Positions 31,381 through 38,570 of a stretch of 38,570 bases of DNA are shown in pieces. The notes beneath the pieces are model-generated. The model ran no database searches. It saw only the letters and a list, made by a program, of their open reading frames with translations, and was not told the DNA's origin. Position 1 is the first letter of the stretch. Each line of letters begins with the position of its first letter. The stretch comes from Phycisphaerales bacterium (lineage in GTDB: Bacteria > Planctomycetota > Phycisphaerae > Phycisphaerales > UBA1924). A program made the translations under genes and the position numbers. The stretch spans positions 1 to 38,570 of the forward strand of contig JARGPA010000027.1 of NCBI GenBank assembly GCA_029213305.1. Reading direction: 5' to 3'.

Positions 31381-33330
31381 ATGGCTTCGTCAAATACATG
31401 CTGGGGCATCGAAATGGGATTTGGTGCGATTAAAGCACTCAAGCTCGAAAATGATGGTTCAGATCTCAAGGTGCTCGATTTCGCGGTGATCAATCACCCG
31501 AAGGTGCTTTCTACCCCAGAGCTTGATCAGACTGACGCGATGCGCGTTGCGTTGGGCACTTTGGTAAGTCAGCACGATCTGGGCAATGCACGCGTTTCTG
31601 TTTCACTACCTGGACATCAGAGCTTTGCACGGTTTGCAAAGTTGCCTCCGGTTGAACCGAAAAAGGTTCCCGATATTGTCAAGTTTGAAGCAGTTCAGCA
31701 GATCCCATTCCCACTCGAAGAAGTGGAGTGGGATTATCAAACATTCGTTTCTCCGGATTCTCCTGATGTCGAAGTTGGGATCTTTGCGGTAACACGTCAA
31801 CGGATCATGGATCAGCTTTCCATGCTCAACGATGTTGGTGTGACTCCTGAGCTTGTGACTTTGTCTCCGATCGCGGCGTACAACTCACTTGCTGTGGATC
31901 TTGGGTTTACAAATGACACTCCTGGCACCATTATCCTCGATATTGGTACGGTTGCGACAGACTTGATCATCGCAGAAGCGGGTCGGGTCTGGGTTCGAAC
32001 TTTCCCAATCGGTGGACATCAGTTCACTGAAGCATTGGTCAACTCGTTTAAGTTGAGTTACTCCAAAGCAGAGAAACTCAAACGAGAAGCAGAACAATCC
32101 AAGCATGCACGGCACGTATTCCAAGCGATGCGTCCTGTATTCTCAGATATTGTCCAAGAGATCCAGCGTTCGATCGGGTTCTACTTATCTGTACACGCAG
32201 ACGCAGATCTGAAGAGACTTGTTGGACTCGGATCAACTTTCCGTTTACCTGGACTCAGAAAATATCTCAAGCAGCAGTTGCAGCTCGATGTGTATCGTCT
32301 TGAGCAGTTTAAGAAGTTGTCTATTGATGGTCCACGAGCAGGCGAGTTCCAAGCAGCGAGCTTTAATCTTGCGACAGCGTATGGATGTGTGCTTCAATCG
32401 TTTGATCATGCACCGATGCAAGCGAACTTGATGCCTGTCCCTGTGATCAAGAGTGCGATGTGGAAGAAGAAAGTGCCTTACTTCGCAGCGGCAGCGGGAA
32501 TCGCAGCAGCAGCAGCAGGCGCGATGTTTATTCGTCCATTGCTCGATTCAACGGCGTTTGAGGGTGCGAATAAGCCTCAAGTACTGTCATCTGTTGCGGA
32601 TGAAGCTTCGTTGTTAGCCGACGAGGCGGAGAAGCTTGGAGTAACAGATAGTGCTCGTGCAAACTTGCAGGGTGCAGAGATCGTTGGTTTGCTCAACGGT
32701 CGTGAGCTTTACAGCGAAATCCTTGAGGACACTTCACGCATGATCGCGATGATCGACGAGAGTGCTCGAACGGGTGCTCAAACAGATCAGCGACTTGCGA
32801 ATGCAATTGCTGATCACGATCCAGTCAAATTAATCTCGATGAACACACAGTACATCGGTGTTAATGAAGAAGGGTCAAGTCGGAATACAAATACCAATGT
32901 TGATCCAGAGCTTGCAAAGATTGCGGCGATGCGTCATATCAAGATTGACACTCAGTTTGAAGTGCCACTCGCAGATGTCGGCGTATTCATGCTCGATCAT
33001 GTAGATCCGATCTTGCGTGAAAAACTGGCAAGAGACAATGCTTCGTACTCTGTTGTCATAACCAAGGTTGAGCCTTGGGAAGTTACACGCGGGGTTCGTC
33101 AGACGACGAATACGAATACATCGTCTCGGCCTCAGTTTAATGCTCGAATCAGTACCAATACAAATCCACCTACTGGATCGAACATTAGCGGCGGGAGCTT
33201 GAACTCTCTTGCACCGATTGTGAGACCTGATGTTCCTGTACAAACTGCTGGGACATCAATGGTCACAGTGACTTGGTACGCGGTACTTGATCCCATGGGA
33301 AATAATGCTGATAACGGAGATGACACATGA
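31381..33330 (+). CDS. PilM-type ATPase-fold protein fused to a membrane helix and periplasmic domain
   Basis: A 649-residue protein. Residues ~1-350 are the actin/FtsA-like fold of type IV pilus assembly protein PilM: W-G-I-E-M-G near the start (phosphate 1), L-P-P-V ... I-P-F-P-L-E-E-V-x-W-D-Y, I-L-D-I-G-T (phosphate 2) and G-L-G-S-T-F-R-L-P-G-L (adenosine). PilM is normally a purely cytoplasmic protein of ~350 residues. Here a basic K-K-K precedes an Ala-rich membrane helix (~365-384), then ~265 residues that should be periplasmic, with a low-complexity T-N-T-N-T linker. That layout resembles PilM joined to PilN, or GspL of type II secretion. GGAGG lies five bases before the ATG. It overlaps the next gene by ATGA. 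Confidence 0.88.
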   Translation: MASSNTCWGIEMGFGAIKALKLENDGSDLKVLDFAVINHPKVLSTPELDQTDAMRVALGTLVSQHDLGNARVSVSLPGHQSFARFAKLPPVEPKKVPDIVKFEAVQQIPFPLEEVEWDYQTFVSPDSPDVEVGIFAVTRQRIMDQLSMLNDVGVTPELVTLSPIAAYNSLAVDLGFTNDTPGTIILDIGTVATDLIIAEAGRVWVRTFPIGGHQFTEALVNSFKLSYSKAEKLKREAEQSKHARHVFQAMRPVFSDIVQEIQRSIGFYLSVHADADLKRLVGLGSTFRLPGLRKYLKQQLQLDVYRLEQFKKLSIDGPRAGEFQAASFNLATAYGCVLQSFDHAPMQANLMPVPVIKSAMWKKKVPYFAAAAGIAAAAAGAMFIRPLLDSTAFEGANKPQVLSSVADEASLLADEAEKLGVTDSARANLQGAEIVGLLNGRELYSEILEDTSRMIAMIDESARTGAQTDQRLANAIADHDPVKLISMNTQYIGVNEEGSSRNTNTNVDPELAKIAAMRHIKIDTQFEVPLADVGVFMLDHVDPILREKLARDNASYSVVITKVEPWEVTRGVRQTTNTNTSSRPQFNARISTNTNPPTGSNISGGSLNSLAPIVRPDVPVQTAGTSMVTVTWYAVLDPMGNNADNGDDT

Positions 33331-34712
33331 ATAAGGTCATGGGATTTTTAAAAAGCAATTTAGTAATCGTAATCTTCGTGGTACTGATCTTGGCGTTCTT
33401 GCCTGCGGGATACATCTTCTCGGGTAAATGGAACACCAAAGTCCATGAGAAGGCGAAGGCTGCCTACACGAAAGAGAAGCGAAGTCTGACGTCCAAGAGC
33501 AGTATTAACTACTCACTCCCTGCGGTACTTGAGGGAGAAGAGGACCTGTCTGAGTCGCGTGCTCCAAACAACTCTGTTACGAAGTTCTATGAAGCAGGCA
33601 AAGCAGAACGTGAAGCTCAGGTGAACGATGTTGTTGAGCGTGGAACCGCGTTTAACCAAGGGGATCATGTTGAACTGATCCCTGGAATTCTGCCCAAAGC
33701 AGAGAATAATCGTACATTGACTCGACTTGGTCGGGACATGGCAGAAGCAGTTGTAGGGACTGAAGCTCGGCCTTCAGTTTACCAACGGAAACTCCAGCGA
33801 TTGAATGCGGGATCTCCTCCAGATGCGATGACATTGGAAGATACTCTCAATGAGTATAAGAATCGTGAGCAACAGCGTTACGAGAACTCAAATGCGGACG
33901 GAAAGATGTCGACTGCTCAGGTTGAGCAACTACAAAAAGATTTGATTGCGCGTCGTTTGGGTGAGTACATCGCTCGTGCGAATGCATTAACTTTCTATTG
34001 TACGACAGATGCGATTGTGGCGCAAAAAGCTGCGAGCAAATCGGACGATCGGGCGTTGGATTTTTCGAACGTACCAGACACGATGCCGCCTTTAAGTACG
34101 ATTGATGAGTCGATGGTGATGACTTGGCTTTGGGACTACTGGATTATTTCAGATGTGCTTGATGCGGTAGGGCTCGCGAATATGGATCGTGAAACCGGAG
34201 CTTTAGCAGTTCCCAATGCGCCGATCAAGCGAGTCGAATCCATGCGTGTATCAGAACTAGTTATCGGGGAGGGTTCATCGGACGATGATCTCACTTCGAC
34301 TGGTAGTTCTCGTCCGCGATCCCGTTCAGGTTCAACTACGCCAGCATCGAGTTCCAAGAAGGATGACGGGTTCACGAGTTTTACTGGCCGAAAGAGCGGG
34401 GATCCTCAGAGCGCGTTTGATCTTCGAATGATCGAGATTGTTGTCGTTGCATCATCACAAGATCTTCCTCGTTTCATTGATGCGATCGGGAAAACAAACT
34501 ACATGACTGTTACGGATTTAGATATCCAAGATGTTGATGTCTGGAACGATCTTGAGCAGGGATTCTATTACGGAGACGATCACACGGTTCGTGCAACCAT
34601 GATGATTGAGACTGTTTGGCTTCGTTCGTGGATGGCACCATTGATGCCCGATCCGATCAAAGTCGGGCTCGGTATCCCAGTTGAGAATGCGTCTGACGAT
34701 CTAGATGACTGA
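33327..34712 (+). CDS. Single-pass membrane protein of the PilM cluster (PilO-like topology)
   Basis: A 461-residue protein translationally coupled to pilM by an ATGA overlap. One N-terminal membrane helix (~10-30) is followed by charged, helical periplasmic sequence and a Ser/Arg-rich low-complexity linker (~325-350). A compact C-terminal domain (~360-435, F-D-L-R-M-I-E-I-V-V-V-A) could be the ferredoxin-like fold of PilN/PilO. I cannot assign it by motif; position and topology suggest an inner-membrane alignment subunit of a type IV pilus or type II secretion-like machine. Confidence 0.75.
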   Translation: MNKVMGFLKSNLVIVIFVVLILAFLPAGYIFSGKWNTKVHEKAKAAYTKEKRSLTSKSSINYSLPAVLEGEEDLSESRAPNNSVTKFYEAGKAEREAQVNDVVERGTAFNQGDHVELIPGILPKAENNRTLTRLGRDMAEAVVGTEARPSVYQRKLQRLNAGSPPDAMTLEDTLNEYKNREQQRYENSNADGKMSTAQVEQLQKDLIARRLGEYIARANALTFYCTTDAIVAQKAASKSDDRALDFSNVPDTMPPLSTIDESMVMTWLWDYWIISDVLDAVGLANMDRETGALAVPNAPIKRVESMRVSELVIGEGSSDDDLTSTGSSRPRSRSGSTTPASSSKKDDGFTSFTGRKSGDPQSAFDLRMIEIVVVASSQDLPRFIDAIGKTNYMTVTDLDIQDVDVWNDLEQGFYYGDDHTVRATMMIETVWLRSWMAPLMPDPIKVGLGIPVENASDDLDD

Positions 34713-34758
34713 TAGATGTTGCAAGAGCAATAGAACACTACTTTGAAATGAGATTGAT

Positions 34759-36723
34759 ATGAAACTCAAAGGTGTAAACCCAATCGAGCAACACATCGAA
34801 AAAATCGTGCTTGCGGTCGTTTTGATCGTGTTGCTTGCGGTCCTTTCGATGCAGTTTGTACTTCGGCCTAACGATGTTGATGTCGGGAACCGGAAGGTTT
34901 CTCCCGATCAGGTATATTCAGTTCTTGAAACTCAAGCGACACAGTTGCAGAGTCAGCTCTCGGATTTAAATCCGCAGTTGCCTGAGCTTGAGTCTGTTGA
35001 TCTTGTTGAGCGATATAACAATGCGTTTGCGAGTTCATCAGGTGGTGCAGTCGCACTGAGCACTCCACTTGGCAAAGGTGTTGACATCAGTTATGCAACT
35101 GGTGGACAGGCGCCAACAGGGGTCGAAGTCAATACAGGACCCGTCGCAGGGTTGATTGTTCCCAAGACTGATACTCCGATCGCGTTGTCACATTGGGCAA
35201 CCCTTGATCCGTATGCGGTTCTCGAAGTTCCTGCATATGAAACATACATACCTTCGGCACAACCATTTGATTTTGCTTCTGTATCAGTCCAAGCAAACTT
35301 CAGCGGCAAAGACCTTGAAGCTGCATTGCTTGGGAAGAGCGGGGGAGAGGGCGCGATTCCTCGCAGGTTCTGGTCAACAACTGGTTTAGCAATCATGGGG
35401 TTTGAGGCGCAGCGTGAACAACTCATGGCTGATGGAAGTTGGGGTAATGCAGAACCGATTGAAACGCCTCCACATACTCCGTTACCGATCAATGCGTTGG
35501 GTAAGAATGCAGGTTTGCTAGATCTGACGGATTTGGTTACTAAAGCGAATCGAGCTCGTGGTGAAGTTGTGAATCCGATGTTCCCTCCAACTATTGCAGG
35601 CGGGCTTTGGGTCCCTCCAAGCGATCGCGTTGATACTGGAGATGATTCAGAAGCAACGATGATTACTCGTATTCAACGCAGATTGGATCGGTATAGAGTC
35701 GAGTTGGATCGTTTGAATAATGCTCCAGCTGGAGGCGGTGCTCGTCCTACGGGAACTCGTCCGGGTGGACCAAAGACTGGTCGTCCAGGTGGTAATCCGA
35801 CACAGCCTGCAACGAATCCACGCAACAATTCGAGTCGTATCGACAAGCTTCGTAAGGATATTGAAGATTTAGAGAAGCAACTCAAGGATTTGGGTGTTGA
35901 CGATTCACAAAGTTCGCGCCGTGCACGCACTTCGCGTGATGATGTTGGGTCGGTACTAGAAGAAGAGTCGGTTGAACTCTGGGCGCACGATCTTGGGGTT
36001 GAACCTGGAGCAACTTATCGATATCGGACTCGTGTTGTTGTCAACAACCCATTGTTTCGCAAAGGCGGCGAGCTTGATCCAGATGATGCAGCACAGCAAG
36101 CTTTGACTCAGGAGCCGTTCGTACGAGGCGATTGGTCAGATTGGTCAGATCGAGTTGTCGTTGGTGCAGAGACTTATTTCTTTGTCACCAATGCGGATGC
36201 AGATAACGGGATCGGAACCGGTGGCGCCAAAGCATCGATTGAGCTCTACCAGATGTATTATGGAAACTATCGTCGATCCTCTCTTACAGCGTATGCGGGT
36301 GATGAGTTGTCCGCGTCTGTACGGATGTCTGGAGATTTGTTGAACTTTGATAGTTCGATCATTAGTGCTTCGGATGCTGCGAAGGCTGTTGGGGAGTTAA
36401 ATATCGAGGATTCTGTGCTTCCTGAGGGGATTACAGAGCTCTCAAATAGGATTTCGATTGAACTCGGTGTGTACATCTTGGATATATACGCAGATCTATC
36501 AAGCTCTGAGACAAGCTTTGGTCAATCGGTTACCCCAATGAATGTTGTTTTGAGAGATCAGAGTGGGGCGGTGATTGTCCGTTCTGACCTGAGAGATGAA
36601 TCATCTGCAGCGTATGAGCTTGCGTCTGAATCAGCATCCTCTGCGTCGTCAACACCATTGCGTGAACCTGGTGTGTCTGCGATCCCGCCGGCTTCATTGT
36701 TGTTTCAGGTTCCTGGGCCTTGA
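34759..36723 (+). CDS. Large single-pass membrane protein of the PilM cluster
   Basis: A 654-residue protein, 46 bases after the previous gene. A short cytoplasmic N-terminus (M-K-L-K-G-V-N-P-I-E-Q-H) and one membrane helix (~17-35) are followed by a long periplasmic part. That part has an extended Gly/Pro/Arg/Thr low-complexity stretch (~327-355) and a charged coiled coil (~358-378, D-K-L-R-K-D-I-E-D-L-E-K-Q-L). A final domain contains V-E-L-W-A-H-D and Y-R-Y-R-T-R-V-V-V-N-N-P. I do not recognise a family. Its place in the pilM cluster, in the slot where PilO or PilP is usual, suggests a scaffold subunit. A terminator follows at 36753. Confidence 0.78.
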   Translation: MKLKGVNPIEQHIEKIVLAVVLIVLLAVLSMQFVLRPNDVDVGNRKVSPDQVYSVLETQATQLQSQLSDLNPQLPELESVDLVERYNNAFASSSGGAVALSTPLGKGVDISYATGGQAPTGVEVNTGPVAGLIVPKTDTPIALSHWATLDPYAVLEVPAYETYIPSAQPFDFASVSVQANFSGKDLEAALLGKSGGEGAIPRRFWSTTGLAIMGFEAQREQLMADGSWGNAEPIETPPHTPLPINALGKNAGLLDLTDLVTKANRARGEVVNPMFPPTIAGGLWVPPSDRVDTGDDSEATMITRIQRRLDRYRVELDRLNNAPAGGGARPTGTRPGGPKTGRPGGNPTQPATNPRNNSSRIDKLRKDIEDLEKQLKDLGVDDSQSSRRARTSRDDVGSVLEEESVELWAHDLGVEPGATYRYRTRVVVNNPLFRKGGELDPDDAAQQALTQEPFVRGDWSDWSDRVVVGAETYFFVTNADADNGIGTGGAKASIELYQMYYGNYRRSSLTAYAGDELSASVRMSGDLLNFDSSIISASDAAKAVGELNIEDSVLPEGITELSNRISIELGVYILDIYADLSSSETSFGQSVTPMNVVLRDQSGAVIVRSDLRDESSAAYELASESASSASSTPLREPGVSAIPPASLLFQVPGP

Positions 36724-36752
36724 TTGAGAAAGTTTAAAAAAAGTTTTTCAAG

Positions 36753-36786
36753 AATCCCGCAGTCGTTTGGCTGCGGGATTTTGCCT
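36753..36786 (+). terminator. Rho-independent terminator after the PilM cluster
   Basis: AATCCCGCAG pairs perfectly with CTGCGGGATT around an 8-base loop, then a short T-run. It lies 29 bases after the stop at 36723 and insulates the pilus cluster from the rRNA promoter. Confidence 0.9.
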
Positions 36787-36898
36787 TTTGTGCGTGTAAT
36801 TCAGTAAGGTTTGCGCAGAGATTGGGTAGAGATTGCGTTCCGGAACTGATTGATGTAAAGAATTGTCAGATAAGGGGCTGAATTGTTGCCCAAGTAAT

Positions 36899-36926
36899 TT
36901 GACGCACGATTTAAGAGGCCTATCAT
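36899..36926 (+). promoter_or_regulatory. Promoter for 23S rRNA
   Basis: TTGACG, 16-base spacer, TATCAT: near-consensus -35 and -10 boxes for the housekeeping sigma factor. The transcript should start near 36933, about 318 bases before the mature 23S. Confidence 0.65.
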
Positions 36927-36932
36927 CCCCCC

Positions 36933-37250
36933 GCCTCTAATCGGGGCGAAAACGAAAAGCGACCGGCTGGCCCGGTAGTGATTCAGCTTCTTTGACAAGT
37001 AGATTACGACGAGCGGAACTCAGATAGCCGTGCTTCAAAGGAGGCACGAATCTAGGCTGAGTTCGGCAAATATAACTAACTGAGAAATCTCAAAATGCGT
37101 CTGAAATGGTGCTTGTAAAGTTTGTTCTCCTTCACGGAGCGAATGGAGCAAGTCGATAGACCTTGCCGGCAGGTAAGGGAGGTCGTGAGTGAAGTTCGAG
37201 TTTGTTGTCGGTTTTCTGTTTATTCAGATGGATCGGCATCAGGTCGGATT
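36933..37250 (+). other. rRNA leader region without tRNA or 16S
   Basis: The 527 bases between the last coding stop and 23S contain the terminator, the promoter and this leader. I find no tRNA cloverleaf, no 16S end and no credible gene. Short stems occur (CCCC with GGGG near 36927-36946; ACCGG with CCGGT near 36962-36976). The partner strand of the usual 23S processing stem would lie beyond the right edge. Confidence 0.6.
36986..36998 (+). promoter_or_regulatory. boxA-like antitermination element
   Basis: GCTTCTTTGACAA closely resembles the bacterial rRNA boxA (consensus TGCTCTTTAACA), bound by NusB/S10 to make rRNA transcription resistant to termination. It lies about 55 bases after the predicted transcription start, a normal position. 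Confidence 0.55.

Positions 37251-38570
<1,320 letters not shown>

Overview
The window most likely comes from a planctomycete of the class Phycisphaerae. Four things point there. Three secreted proteins end in the same doubled EF-hand (dockerin-like) tag with the core N-F-F-D. Both a glutamyl- and a glutaminyl-tRNA synthetase are present. Several small zinc-ribbon membrane proteins look planctomycetal. A 23S rRNA gene starts at the right edge with no 16S rRNA or tRNA before it, and unlinked rRNA genes are common in this phylum. The taxonomic call rests on protein reading alone. In most places I read, the + strand is rich in G and T whichever strand carries the gene, which suggests a replication-linked skew with + as the leading strand.

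Layout. Positions 1-8.5 kb: the end of a class V aminotransferase (+), two small minus-strand genes of unknown function, a secreted seven-bladed beta-propeller protein with the C-terminal tag (+), a large secreted S9 peptidase (-), a second class V aminotransferase paralogous to the first (+), and a PD-(D/E)XK nuclease-like gene (-). Positions 8.5-12.5 kb, minus strand: an M32 metallocarboxypeptidase and an EF-G-like GTPase with its own terminator. Positions 12.5-20.4 kb, plus strand: a zinc-ribbon membrane protein gene split by an in-frame TAA, gltX, a TIGR01777-type epimerase, an Old Yellow Enzyme-type oxidoreductase, another zinc-ribbon membrane protein, and glnS with a terminator. Positions 20.4-28.5 kb, plus strand: a secreted protein of about 1050 residues built from five repeats of about 180 residues, a sugar-nucleotide epimerase coupled to a small membrane protein, an acidic membrane-anchored protein, a family 4-like uracil-DNA glycosylase, a structured RNA candidate with a strong terminator, and a secreted purple-acid-phosphatase-like enzyme with the C-terminal tag. 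Positions 28.5-29.6 kb, minus strand: a His-rich CusF-like metal-binding lipoprotein and a small conserved-looking protein. Positions 29.7-36.8 kb, plus strand: a MEMO-family protein, then a three-gene PilM-type cluster. Positions 36.8-38.57 kb: promoter, boxA-like leader and the first 1.3 kb of 23S rRNA.

The genes form a mixed chromosomal housekeeping and cell-envelope region. I see no prophage, IS element, CRISPR array or tRNA. The items most worth following are: the structured RNA at about 26.67-26.87 kb; the zinc-ribbon gene broken by TAA, whose C-terminal ribbon has also lost two cysteines; the uracil-DNA glycosylase lacking most iron-sulfur ligands; the PilM protein fused to a membrane and periplasmic domain; the shared secretion tag; and paired perfect inverted repeats in two promoter regions.
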